Source of the DNA: Campylobacter concisus
Lineage (GTDB): Bacteria; Campylobacterota; Campylobacteria; Campylobacterales; Campylobacteraceae
Direction of reading: 5' to 3'
DNA: 64,000 nucleotides
Assembly: GCA_002092835.1 (NCBI GenBank)
Contig: LVWL01000018.1
Coordinates: forward strand, 186,001 to 250,000
Both the position numbers and the translations under genes were made by a program. The notes beneath the pieces were generated by a model. The model made no database searches. It saw nothing but the letters and a program-made list of their open reading frames with translations, and was not told the origin of the DNA. Position 1 is the first letter of the stretch. Every line of letters begins with the position of its first letter. Positions 49,173 to 57,087 of this stretch are shown here, piece by piece.

Positions 49173-49655
49173 ATGGGCAGACGCGTACTTTTATTAGTAG
49201 TTGTCCTGCTATTTGTTATATTGGGTTTGGTTGGAATTTTTCTTGTTAAATTTGCAAGTATAAATTTCAGCCAAATATCTGAAGAAAATATCACAAATGA
49301 GCAAAATTTAACCAAAAGCACGACCAGCAATATTAACTGGATGAGTGAGCTAGCAACTATTAGAAAAAGAGATTATGTGTTGCCTGTAAATGAAATTTTT
49401 ATAGAATACAACCGACCCAAAATAGAAAAACCAAAGATTACTGCATATGAGCTTTTGATAGATAAAAATGATATCTATTCAATGTTTTGTTTGATGCAGA
49501 CTTTAAGAAAAAGCAAGGTCGATTTTACTGTTGTAAAAGATGGTGCAAAAAGCCAAATATTTTTAAATACTCAAGACTCTAAGCTTCTACAAAATATCAT
49601 TTTAGAACTAAGAGTTTATGATATCCACTCAAGTGTGAGAGAGGTAAAATTATGA
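49173..49655 (+). CDS. Conserved single-helix membrane protein, function unknown
   Basis: The 160-residue protein has one N-terminal membrane helix (about residues 4-26) and a periplasmic domain of mixed alpha/beta character, with no motif I can name. It starts 5 bases after rpsA and overlaps serA by 4 bases. C. jejuni also has a small gene here between rpsA and serA (recollection). Confidence 0.72.
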   Translation: MGRRVLLLVVVLLFVILGLVGIFLVKFASINFSQISEENITNEQNLTKSTTSNINWMSELATIRKRDYVLPVNEIFIEYNRPKIEKPKITAYELLIDKNDIYSMFCLMQTLRKSKVDFTVVKDGAKSQIFLNTQDSKLLQNIILELRVYDIHSSVREVKL

Positions 49656-51229
49656 AAACTATCATTGTTTGCGATGCGATACATCCAGTAGGTTTTGAAC
49701 TTTTAAAAAAAGAGCAAGATATAAACGTAATAGATGCAGTTAATACTCCTAAAGATGAACTTTTAAAAATTTTAGGTGAGGCGGATGTTGCTATAACAAG
49801 AAGCTCAACTGAAGTAAACGAGGCCTTTTTAAACGCTGGTAAAAAACTAAAAGCTATTGTTAGAGCTGGTGTTGGTGTAGATAATGTCGATATAGAAGGG
49901 TGCTCAAGGCGTGGCATAATAGCTATGAACGTTCCAACTGCAAACACTATTGCTGCGGTCGAGCTAACAATGGCTCATATGCTAGCTTCTGCTAGATCTC
50001 TTGAATACGCTCATAATGATCTAAAGCTAGATAGAATCTGGAAGCGTGAGAAGTGGTATGGGGTTGAGCTTTTTAAGAAAAAGCTTGGTGTGATCGGCTT
50101 TGGAAATATTGGCTCGAGAGTAGCTGTTCGTGCAAAAGCTTTTGGTATGGAGATCATTGCTTATGATCCATATATTGACCCATCTAAAGTTATCGATATG
50201 GGCGGTACTTATACTAAAAATTTTGATGATATTTTAGCATGTGATTTTATCACGATACATACACCAAAGACTAAAGAGACAACTGATATGATCGGCGCTA
50301 AAGAGATCGCAAAAATGAAAGATGGCGTAAGACTTATAAACTGCGCTAGAGGTGGTCTTTATAACGAAGAAGCGCTTTATGAAGGACTAAAAAGTGGCAA
50401 GATAGCATTTGCCGGTATTGATGTTTTTACAAAAGAGCCAGCAACTGATCATCCACTTCTTGATCTAAACAATGTAAGTGTCACACCGCATCTTGGAGCA
50501 AATACACTTGAGTCACAGCGAAATATCGCAGTAGAGGCAGTGGAGCAAGCTATTTTAGCAGCTCGCGGTATAAGCTATCCAAATGCGTTAAATTTACCTA
50601 TAAAAACAGAAGATCTACCGCCATTTGTTGAGCCTTATATCGATCTTACAAGCAAGATGGCATTTCTTGCTGCACAGATCAATAAAAGCGCGATCAAGGC
50701 TATCCGCATAGAGACTCATGGGCAGATTAGCGAATATGCAAATTCAATGCTAACATTTGCAATCGTGGGCGCCTTAAAAGAGAGTCTTGGTGAAGCGATA
50801 AATTATGTAAATGCTAAATTTTTATGCGATGAAAAAGGTATAGTGACCGAAACTAGCCTTGGTGGAGATAGCATTTTTAAAAATAAAATTACCGTTCGCT
50901 TAACTACTGAAAATGGTATTGTAACCGTAGGTGGAACGGTATTTGGTGAAAATCAGCAACGTATCGTAACGATAAATGGTTTTAAGACTGACTTTAAACC
51001 AAAAGGCAAGATGATCATCTTTAAAAACCATGATGTGCCAGGCGTTATTGCTCAAATCAGTAAAATTTTAGCTGATGAAAAGATCAATATCGCAGACTTC
51101 CGCCTTGGTAGAGATGATCATAACATGGCGCTTGCTGTCATCTTGGTTGATGAACATATAAAAGCAGAAACGTTAGAGAGGCTAAACGCACTTGAAGCTT
51201 GCGTTTGGGCTCAATACGCAGTTATATAA
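49652..51229 (+). CDS. serA: D-3-phosphoglycerate dehydrogenase
   Basis: SerA oxidises 3-phosphoglycerate in the first step of serine synthesis. The 525-residue long form has the substrate domain, the NAD-binding 'LGVIGFGNIGSRVAVRAKAF', the active-site 'NCARGGLYNE' and 'SVTPHLGANTLESQ' (catalytic His), an intervening ASB domain, and a C-terminal ACT domain ('HDVPGVIAQISKILADEKIN') for probable serine feedback. efp follows after 19 bases. Confidence 0.94.
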   Translation: MKTIIVCDAIHPVGFELLKKEQDINVIDAVNTPKDELLKILGEADVAITRSSTEVNEAFLNAGKKLKAIVRAGVGVDNVDIEGCSRRGIIAMNVPTANTIAAVELTMAHMLASARSLEYAHNDLKLDRIWKREKWYGVELFKKKLGVIGFGNIGSRVAVRAKAFGMEIIAYDPYIDPSKVIDMGGTYTKNFDDILACDFITIHTPKTKETTDMIGAKEIAKMKDGVRLINCARGGLYNEEALYEGLKSGKIAFAGIDVFTKEPATDHPLLDLNNVSVTPHLGANTLESQRNIAVEAVEQAILAARGISYPNALNLPIKTEDLPPFVEPYIDLTSKMAFLAAQINKSAIKAIRIETHGQISEYANSMLTFAIVGALKESLGEAINYVNAKFLCDEKGIVTETSLGGDSIFKNKITVRLTTENGIVTVGGTVFGENQQRIVTINGFKTDFKPKGKMIIFKNHDVPGVIAQISKILADEKINIADFRLGRDDHNMALAVILVDEHIKAETLERLNALEACVWAQYAVI

Positions 51230-51248
51230 AATTTTGAAAGGATAAAAA

Positions 51249-51815
51249 ATGGCTTCATATTCAATGGGCGATCTAAAAAAGGGACTAAAGATCGAGATCG
51301 ACGGCGTTCCTTATAAAATCGTAGAATATCAACACGTTAAACCGGGTAAAGGTGCAGCTTTTGTTCGTGCAAAAATCAAATCTTTTATCGATGGAAAAGT
51401 GCTTGAAAAGACTTTTCATGCAGGCGATAAATGTGAGCAACCACATCTTGAAGAAAAAGAGATGCAGTATCTTTATGATGATGGTGAATATTGTCAGTTT
51501 ATGGATACGGTTACTTATGAACAAGTTGCTATTAGCGATGAGGATGTGGGTGATGTTAAAAAATGGATGATCGATGGCATGATGGTTGAAATTTTATTTC
51601 ACAATGGCAATGCGATCGGCGTTGAAGTGCCACAAGTAGTTGAGCTAAAGATAGTTGAGACTCCACCAAATTTCAAGGGCGATACGCAAGGTGGTAAAAA
51701 GCCAGCTACTCTTGAGAGTGGTGCGGTAGTTCAGATACCATTTCACGTACTTGAGGGCGAGGTTATCCGTGTGGATACTGTTCGTGGCGAGTATATCGAG
51801 CGTGCAAATAAATAA
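51249..51815 (+). CDS. efp: Translation elongation factor P
   Basis: EF-P rescues ribosomes stalled at consecutive prolines. The 188-residue three-domain protein has the tip loop '[17 protein letters not shown]'; the Lys in PGKG is the residue that EpmA modifies in bacteria of the lysine type. AAAGGA lies before the ATG. No epmA or epmB gene is in the window. Confidence 0.95.
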   Translation: MASYSMGDLKKGLKIEIDGVPYKIVEYQHVKPGKGAAFVRAKIKSFIDGKVLEKTFHAGDKCEQPHLEEKEMQYLYDDGEYCQFMDTVTYEQVAISDEDVGDVKKWMIDGMMVEILFHNGNAIGVEVPQVVELKIVETPPNFKGDTQGGKKPATLESGAVVQIPFHVLEGEVIRVDTVRGEYIERANK

Positions 51816-52120
51816 AGCAGTTTAATCTTTCTTACTAAATTTACGTTTAGTAATCCTAATGCTTAGCTAAAGTCACTATTTAAAAAAAAGTATTGGCTTT
51901 AGCAAAAACTTCATTTCATACATTGTAAAATTTTAAGTAGCACTAGCATAGAATGCACAAATTTTTTATGCTCGATAAAAATCAAATATAGTCAAACATC
52001 GGCTCGTAAAATCTTTAAGAATCAAAAAATATATAAAATAATGAAATTTCTGAGCGAGATAAGCAAATGTTTTAACTATAAAAATTTTATATTAGGATAG
52101 TAGAACCGTAAGTCAAAAAC
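51816..52120. other. AT-rich intergenic region without a recognised gene
   Basis: The gap between efp and the convergent selenoprotein gene holds an inverted repeat TTACTAAA/TTTAGTAA (about 51834-51855) without a T-run, and otherwise only AT-rich sequence. I found no open frame with a plausible start, no tRNA and no array. It could hold an unrecognised small RNA, for which I have no positive evidence. Confidence 0.45.
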
Positions 52121-52149
52121 AGGGAAAAACGAGACGGTTTCCCGTCTCG
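52121..52149 (-). terminator. Terminator of the SelW-like gene
   Basis: On the minus strand CGAGACGG, a GAAA tetraloop and CCGTCTCG form a perfect 8-bp GC-rich stem followed by TTTTT. It lies 10 bases after the selenoprotein stop, confirming that a real minus-strand gene ends here. Confidence 0.9.
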
Positions 52150-52159
52150 GTAGCTAGCA

Positions 52160-52417
52160 TTAAGCCGACTTTTCTTTGAGATATTTGTTTATAAGAGTTG
52201 TGATCTCTTCACCGTGAGGAAATCTCGCTTCATCATTTCCGATGCGATCTTTCTTAGAAAATATAACATCTCCATTAACCTCGACGATGAAATTTCCACC
52301 ATCACCTATAACCTTTTCGACTCTTGCATCACTAAAGTTCGCTTTTATTTCATCTTCTACACGAGAAGCTACCGGACGATAGTTTCAAGAGTTGCAGTAA
52401 ATAATTTTTACTTGCAT
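52160..52417 (-). CDS. SelW-like (Rdx family) selenoprotein with in-frame UGA
   Basis: From ATG 52415-52417, with AAAGGA before it, the frame runs 85 codons to TAA 52160-52162 with one internal TGA at 52385-52387 (codon 11). Read as selenocysteine (U), the N-terminus is 'MQVKIIYCNSUNYRP', a C-x-x-U redox motif right after the first beta strand, exactly where SelW/SelT/SelH (Rdx) proteins carry it. The rest, 'VIGDGGNFIVEV' and 'RFPHGEEITTLINKYL', fits the short thioredoxin-like fold. A consensus -10 upstream and a strong terminator downstream frame the gene. The alternative, a pseudogene with a stop, is unlikely because everything else is intact and UGA falls on the catalytic position. Confidence 0.88.
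52354..52387 (-). promoter_or_regulatory. UGA codon and candidate bacterial SECIS hairpin
   Basis: Downstream of the UGA, CTTCT (52368-52364) pairs perfectly with AGAAG (52358-52354) around a CGTGT loop that has G at its second position. The loop begins about 21 bases after the UGA, inside the 16-37 base range accepted for bacterial SECIS elements. A second small hairpin (CTATC/GGTAG, 52382-52369) lies closer to the UGA. Both are inside the coding region, as expected in bacteria. Confidence 0.55.
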
Positions 52418-52447
52418 GCTCTGTCCTTTCTTGTGAAATAAGCCAAC

Positions 52448-52453
52448 ATTATA
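52448..52453 (-). promoter_or_regulatory. -10 element for the SelW-like gene
   Basis: TATAAT reads on the minus strand about 31 bases before the selenoprotein ATG. A plus-strand TATTAT at about 52478-52484 may serve the divergent DJ-1 gene, so the 84-base gap carries both promoters. Confidence 0.45.
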
Positions 52454-52501
52454 TAGAATTTTACTTAACAAATAAAACATATTATTGTAAAGGATAAATT
52501 T

Positions 52502-53028
52502 ATGAAAAAAGTTGCTGTGATTTTAGCTGAAGGATTTGAGGAGATAGAAGCACTAACTTCTGTTGATGTTTTACGTAGAGCTGGAGCGATAGCTTCTATT
52601 ATTGGGCTAAATGACGTAAACATTAAAGGATGCCACAATATATGTGTAAAAGCTGATGTGACACTTCGCGAGATGAAAGAGCTAAACTACGATGCGATCG
52701 TCCTTCCTGGTGGACTTCCAGGAGCTAGCAATCTAGCAAACGATACAAGGCTCAAAGCAATTTTGCAAATTTTGATAAAAGCAATAAGCTTATTTGTGCC
52801 ATTTGTGCTGCTCCTATGGTGCTTGAGAGTGCTGGTGTGCTAAAAGATCATTTTGTTTGTTATCCAGGATTCGAAGAAAATGTAAGAAGCGATAAAAGAG
52901 GCTACATGAGCGATAAAAACGTGCTAAAAGATCAAAACATCATCACAGGAAAGGGTCCTGCATTTTCAATGGAATTTACACTTTTTATAGTTAAAAATTT
53001 ACTTGGCGATGAAGCTATCTTCAAGTAA
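52502..53028 (+). CDS. DJ-1/PfpI family protein (frame broken by one missing base)
   Basis: DJ-1/YajL relatives act as thiol-based stress proteins or glyoxalases. The first part reads 'ILAEGFEEIEALTSVDVLRR' and 'YDAIVLPGGLPGASNLANDT', typical of the family. The frame then shifts. One extra A in the AAA run near 52767 gives 'LQNFDKSNKLICAICAAPMV', containing the nucleophile-elbow Cys, and continues to 'ITGKGPAFSMEF' and the stop at 53028. The restored length is 175 residues, close to DJ-1. Homopolymer deletion is the likely cause. A strong TAAAGGA precedes the ATG. It is divergent from the SelW-like gene. Confidence 0.85.
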
Positions 53029-53237
53029 AGAATGATTTACTTTATAAATAGCTTATAAAGATAAAATAATTTTTTATTTAATTATTCTTTTTAAACTTAA
53101 GATTAAATTTTGTTTAGTGATAGTTATAAAAGTTCTATATATACGAGCTTGTAGCTTTTAAGAATATTTTTCAAAAAAATATAATAAATTTTTGATTTTT
53201 TACATCTTTTTGACGAAAATTAGCTATTATCACATTA

Positions 53238-53261
53238 ACCGAATAAATCGGTAATTTTTTT
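53238..53261 (+). promoter_or_regulatory. Terminator-like hairpin in the leader of the RRM gene
   Basis: ACCGA (53238-53242) pairs with TCGGT (53248-53252) and is followed by AA and seven T's, only 13 bases before the GTG start. A TATTAT -10-like box at 53225-53230 would place the transcript start at the hairpin's base. It could end upstream transcripts or act as a leader switch. The rest of the gap 53029-53237 is AT-rich with no gene. Confidence 0.35.
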
Positions 53262-53274
53262 AAGGAACACTCCT

Positions 53275-53520
53275 GTGAATATTTATGTAGGAAATTTGTC
53301 GTATAGGACGACAGAGGCAGAATTAAAGGAAGCCTTTGCACAATTTGGTGAAGTAAGGCGAGCAAAAATAGTAAAAGATAGAGAAACTGATCGCTCAAAG
53401 GGCTTTGGCTTTGTTGAAATGGACGATGCAAATGAGGGACAAAAGGCTATAGACGCGCTAAATGAAAAAGAACTAGGCGGACGTACTTTAAGGGTAAATG
53501 AGGCTAGACCAAGAGATTAA
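53275..53520 (+). CDS. RRM-domain RNA-binding protein
   Basis: The 81-residue protein is one RNA recognition motif: RNP2 'IYVGNL' at residues 3-8 and RNP1 'KGFGFVEM' near residue 43. Such small RRM proteins are often cold- or stress-induced; RNA targets are unknown. The start is GTG 53275, preceded by AAGGAACACTCC. Its end overlaps the following synthetase-like gene by 23 bases, suggesting coupled translation. Confidence 0.9.
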   Translation: MNIYVGNLSYRTTEAELKEAFAQFGEVRRAKIVKDRETDRSKGFGFVEMDDANEGQKAIDALNEKELGGRTLRVNEARPRD

Positions 53521-54376
53521 TGACTATTTGCCACCAAATGGTGGCATAGCGTCCCGCATAGCTCCTACGCCTAGTGGGTTTTTGCATGCTGGCAATGCTT
53601 ATAACTTCATCCTAACTTATCTTTTGACACGTTCGGCAAGTGGCGTTTTGCACTTACGTATCGATGATTATGATCTTAGTAGATGCCGGCAAGAATTTGT
53701 TCAAAATATCTTTGATGTTTTAGATTTTTTGGAAATTGATTACGACAAAGGTCCAATTAATGTAAGTGACTTTGAACGTAATTTTAGCTTTAAAGTAAGA
53801 GCTAAAAGATACGAAGACGTACTTGAAAAACTAGATGAAATTTATATCTGCGAATGTTCTAGAACTACAAAGAATGCCTATGAAAATGGCATTTACACTA
53901 AAATTTGTAAAAATAAAAATCTAAAATTTATAAAAGACAAGACCGCCATTAGACTAAGCGTTGATGAGGGTGATCCTCTTGGTAAGCTTGTGGCAGAGCA
54001 AATGGGCGATTTTGTGATTTACAAAAAAGATTTTACTCCGGCTTACAACTTTGCAAGTGTGATAGATGATGAGGATATGGGCATAAATTTGATTATTAGA
54101 GGGGAAGACCTGATACCTTGCACGCTAGCTCAAAGATACCTTGCAAAAAGGCTAAATTTTAGCTTTTATAATGCTAATTTTATTCATCATAAGCTACTTT
54201 TAAAAGATGATAAAAAGCTCTCAAAAAGCTCGAAATCACCACCAATTAATCTAAAAGATAGCCCGCAAATTTATTACAAAATATTAGCAAATGATCTTGG
54301 TTTAGATATAAAATCAGCAGACAAAATCCAAAATCTACTTTACGAGTTTAAGCTAAAAAATATTACAAAATTTTAG
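53498..54376 (+). CDS. Truncated glutamyl-tRNA synthetase-like protein (GluQ-type)
   Basis: The 292-residue protein has only the class I catalytic domain. The HIGH box reads HAGN in 'APTPSGFLHAGNAYNFILTY', and a KMSKS-like loop is 'DKKLSKSSKS'. There is no anticodon-binding domain, as in glutamyl-Q tRNA-Asp synthetase (YadB/GluQ), which puts glutamate on queuosine of tRNA-Asp. The zinc ligands of YadB are mostly absent ('ICECSRTT' keeps two Cys). It may instead charge another acceptor. A terminator follows. Confidence 0.75.
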   Translation: MRLDQEINDYLPPNGGIASRIAPTPSGFLHAGNAYNFILTYLLTRSASGVLHLRIDDYDLSRCRQEFVQNIFDVLDFLEIDYDKGPINVSDFERNFSFKVRAKRYEDVLEKLDEIYICECSRTTKNAYENGIYTKICKNKNLKFIKDKTAIRLSVDEGDPLGKLVAEQMGDFVIYKKDFTPAYNFASVIDDEDMGINLIIRGEDLIPCTLAQRYLAKRLNFSFYNANFIHHKLLLKDDKKLSKSSKSPPINLKDSPQIYYKILANDLGLDIKSADKIQNLLYEFKLKNITKF

Positions 54377-54386
54377 CATCTGATTT

Positions 54387-54419
54387 GACTAAAAGGATTT
54401 ATTAAAAAACCTTTTAGTC
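54387..54419. terminator. Bidirectional terminator between the GluQ-like gene and sppA
   Basis: A perfect 10-bp stem (54387-54396 with 54410-54419) encloses a 13-base A/T loop between two convergent genes; it is followed by TATTATTTT on the plus strand. Confidence 0.75.
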
Positions 54420-54456
54420 TATTATTTTGTAGTTAAATTTATAAATTTTGAAAAGA

Positions 54457-55319
54457 TTATCTAAGTTTTGTCTCAAAAAATGCGTTAAAAAGCGAGTTTA
54501 TGCCTTGCTTTGTAAATTTCTCCATTATCTTTTCGATCTGCGGTTTTTCTTGCCAGACTGGCTCATCTACGAGGCTCATTTTAGCTAGCTCGTTTTGAGC
54601 GTCTATGTAGCTACCAAGGCTGTCAATTAGCCCCATCTTTAGGGCGTTGTGTGCCAAAAAGACCCTCGCATTTGCCCACTCGTCTTTTTTATTGATGTCT
54701 AAATTTCTAGCTACTGCCACGTCGCTTACAAAGAGCATATAAGCGTCATTTACGAGCCCTTGCAAGCTCTCACGCTCTTGCTTGCTCCAGCTCCTCATAA
54801 AGGTGCCAGCCTCTTTAAACTCGCCAGCCTTCACCACCTGCTCGCTCACGCCTAAATTTTTGGCTAAATTTTCGATGTTTGCCCCTTGCATGATGACGCC
54901 GATCGAGCCTATGAAAGCACCTGGGTTTGCTACTATAATGTCGGCATTTACGCCAGCGTAGTAGCTACCACTTGCCATGTTGCCAGCAGCGTATGCGAGC
55001 ACTTTTTGCTCTCTTTTAGCCTCTTGACCGCCATGGCTAGCTCCACGCTAGGACTTAGCGCGCCGCCTGGGCTGTCGATGTAGAGTAGCACGCCTTTGAT
55101 GTTGCTATCCAGCCTTGCTTTTTCGAGCGCATCTAAAATTTCGCTTGTGTCCATTATCGTGCCGGTGATGTCTATGCGGGCTAAATTTGGCTCTTTCATC
55201 TTGCCATCTGGCGCGAAAATAAAAAATAAGATCAGCAAAAATACGAGCGCCTTAAAGTAGTTATTTATAAATTTAAAAATTCCCAAAATTCCTTTAAGAA
55301 TAAGCCTTAAAATTTGCAA
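54457..55319 (-). CDS. sppA: Signal peptide peptidase SppA (frame broken in an A-run)
   Basis: SppA is a membrane-bound serine protease that degrades leftover signal peptides. The N-terminus has a membrane anchor (about residues 20-38), then 'LLYIDSPGGALSPSVELAMA'. The frame breaks at about 55005-55010 after 'KRLKESKK'. One extra A gives 'KKVLAYAAGNMASGSYYAGV' with the catalytic Ser, and the rest 'NPGAFIGSIGVIMQ' is typical. The restored length is 287 residues, the short SppA form. It overlaps the deaminase gene by 13 bases. Confidence 0.88.
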
Positions 55320-56524
55320 ATTTTGCCTCCGATATATAGTTTTTTAGCCTCGTTTGTATGAAGTATGAGCTGAAGTATTAGCTCGCTATCGTCGCACTCT
55401 AGGTCGTTATAGATTGCTATATCGGCTGCGCGTCCTGCCTTTATCTCGCCGTTATTTGTCCTAAGTGCCTTTGCACCCCCATGCGTTGCAGCGACAAAAA
55501 GTCTGGTGGCAAGCTCGTTTAGGTCAAGGCTAGCGTGGGTAAATAGGGCGGCTCTTAGTTCATGCCAGAAATTTAGGCTGATATTTGAGCTAAGCCCGTC
55601 TGTGCCGATGTTTAGGCTCACATTGTTTTTAAAAATTTCTTTTAAATTTAGCGCCTTTTTGCCAAGTAGCCTGTTTGAAACGGCACAGTGTGTCACGCTG
55701 TGATGTGGTCTAAATTTAGCAAAATCGCTCACATAAACGCAGTGCGTAAATAGAGTATTTATCTCACGAAACATCGCAAAATAGCTATCCGTGTCATACA
55801 TCGACTTTGGATAAGGGCTAAATCTTAAAAGGTGCTTTTTAAAGCCACCGCTGCCGTGCTCTAGCCACTGCTTTTCAGCCTTGCTCTCTAAAAAGTGCGT
55901 GCTAACAAGAAGATCATCTTTTTTGGCTATCTCAAGGGCGGCTTTGGCTAGCTTTGGATGCACAGAGTAGGGTGAGTGTAGCGAGATGGCTGGGGTGAAA
56001 TTTTGGCTTTTATAGCCCTTTGTTTTTTCAAATTTAGCTAAGAAATTTTGCAAATTTTGCTGAACCATTTGCTCGCTTGAGCCTAAAATTTCACTAAAAA
56101 GTACGACTTTTAGAGGGCTAGCGGCTAAAATTTCAAGCTCAGAGCCAAAGCTAGAGATCTCGCCAATGGTGCAAACTCCGCTTTTTAGCAGCGAGCTTAT
56201 GGCTTCATTCATCGCTTTTTTAGCATCCATCCTAGCTAGCTCGCCACCTTTATCGATGATAGAGCCAAGCCATTTTATGAAGTCGCCGTATTTTAGGGTG
56301 CTGACGTTTGAGCTAAATTCCAAATGAACATGTGTATTTACAAAGGCTGGGGCGATCACGCTATCACCAAAGTCATAAATTTTCGCCTCTTTAAATTTCT
56401 TTTGCGCCTCTTTTTCGCTTAAAATTTCTAAAATTTTATCGTCCTTGAGAACAACACAAGAATTTCTTAAAATTTTTGGATTTTCTCCGCCAGTGATTAT
56501 TTTTTTTGCTTTTAGAATTTCCAT
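55307..56524 (-). CDS. mqnF: Amidohydrolase, probable aminodeoxyfutalosine deaminase
   Basis: The 405-residue metal-dependent hydrolase has 'NTHVHLEFSSN' (H-x-H metal site), 'VSTHFLESKAE', 'FTHCVYVSD' and 'NIGTDGLSSN' with the metal Asp. It belongs to the SsnA/chlorohydrolase group. In Campylobacterota the member next to sppA has been linked to deamination of 6-aminodeoxyfutalosine in menaquinone synthesis (family knowledge, from memory). The substrate assignment is moderate; the fold and catalytic set are certain. It is divergent from aroQ. Confidence 0.72.
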   Translation of the reverse strand: MEILKAKKIITGGENPKILRNSCVVLKDDKILEILSEKEAQKKFKEAKIYDFGDSVIAPAFVNTHVHLEFSSNVSTLKYGDFIKWLGSIIDKGGELARMDAKKAMNEAISSLLKSGVCTIGEISSFGSELEILAASPLKVVLFSEILGSSEQMVQQNLQNFLAKFEKTKGYKSQNFTPAISLHSPYSVHPKLAKAALEIAKKDDLLVSTHFLESKAEKQWLEHGSGGFKKHLLRFSPYPKSMYDTDSYFAMFREINTLFTHCVYVSDFAKFRPHHSVTHCAVSNRLLGKKALNLKEIFKNNVSLNIGTDGLSSNISLNFWHELRAALFTHASLDLNELATRLFVAATHGGAKALRTNNGEIKAGRAADIAIYNDLECDDSELILQLILHTNEAKKLYIGGKICKF

Positions 56525-56573
56525 TTTGGCCTTAAATTTTTGTTATTGTAGCGAAAATTTAGGAACGAAAATG

Positions 56574-56579
56574 TATAAT
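56574..56579 (+). promoter_or_regulatory. Extended -10 promoter of the aroQ-fli run
   Basis: TGTATAAT at 56572-56579 is followed after 28 bases by the aroQ ATG with AAAGGAG. No other clear promoter is visible until the end of the window, so this may be the main promoter for ten overlapping genes. Confidence 0.55.
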
Positions 56580-56607
56580 TTGGGCTATTTAATCAAAAAG
56601 GAGTGAC

Positions 56608-57087
56608 ATGGATAAGAAGCTAAAAATAATGGTTATCCAAGGGCCAAATATCAACATGCTTGGCGCTAGAGAGCCAGGAATTTACGGCGTTATGAAGATG
56701 GAGGATATCCACTCTCAAATGAAGATCGTTGCTGATCAAAATGACGTTGAGATCGAGTTTTTTCAAAGCAACCTTGAAGGCGAGCTAGTCGATAAGATCC
56801 AAGAGTGCTTGGGCGATGCTGACGGCATCATCATAAACCCGGCTGCTTACACTCACACCTCTATCGCTATCCGTGACGCGCTAAGTGCGGTTGCGCTGCC
56901 AGTTATCGAGGTGCATATTAGCAACGTTTATAGAAGAGAAGAGTTCCGCCACAAAAGCCTTATCGCACCAGTTGCGGCAGGCCAGATCGTGGGCTTTGGA
57001 CCAGTTGGTTATCATTTAGCAATGATAGGCATGCTTCAAATTTTTGAGCAAATCAAAGCAGTAAGAGCAAATCAAAAAGCACAATGA
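56608..57087 (+). CDS. aroQ: 3-dehydroquinate dehydratase, type II
   Basis: AroQ makes 3-dehydroshikimate. The 159-residue dodecameric type II enzyme has '[18 protein letters not shown]' with the catalytic Tyr, '[17 protein letters not shown]', and '[17 protein letters not shown]' with the active His and Arg. It overlaps the peptidase gene by 4 bases. Confidence 0.95.
   Translation: MDKKLKIMVIQGPNINMLGAREPGIYGVMKMEDIHSQMKIVADQNDVEIEFFQSNLEGELVDKIQECLGDADGIIINPAAYTHTSIAIRDALSAVALPVIEVHISNVYRREEFRHKSLIAPVAAGQIVGFGPVGYHLAMIGMLQIFEQIKAVRANQKAQ

Noticed and set aside
52160..52417. SelW-like gene as a pseudogene with a premature stop
   Set aside because: The only stop is UGA at the expected Sec position; the rest of the frame and its control signals are intact.
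52214..52441. Plus-strand open frame across the SelW-like gene
   Set aside because: The minus strand has the promoter, ribosome site, family match and terminator; the plus frame has none.
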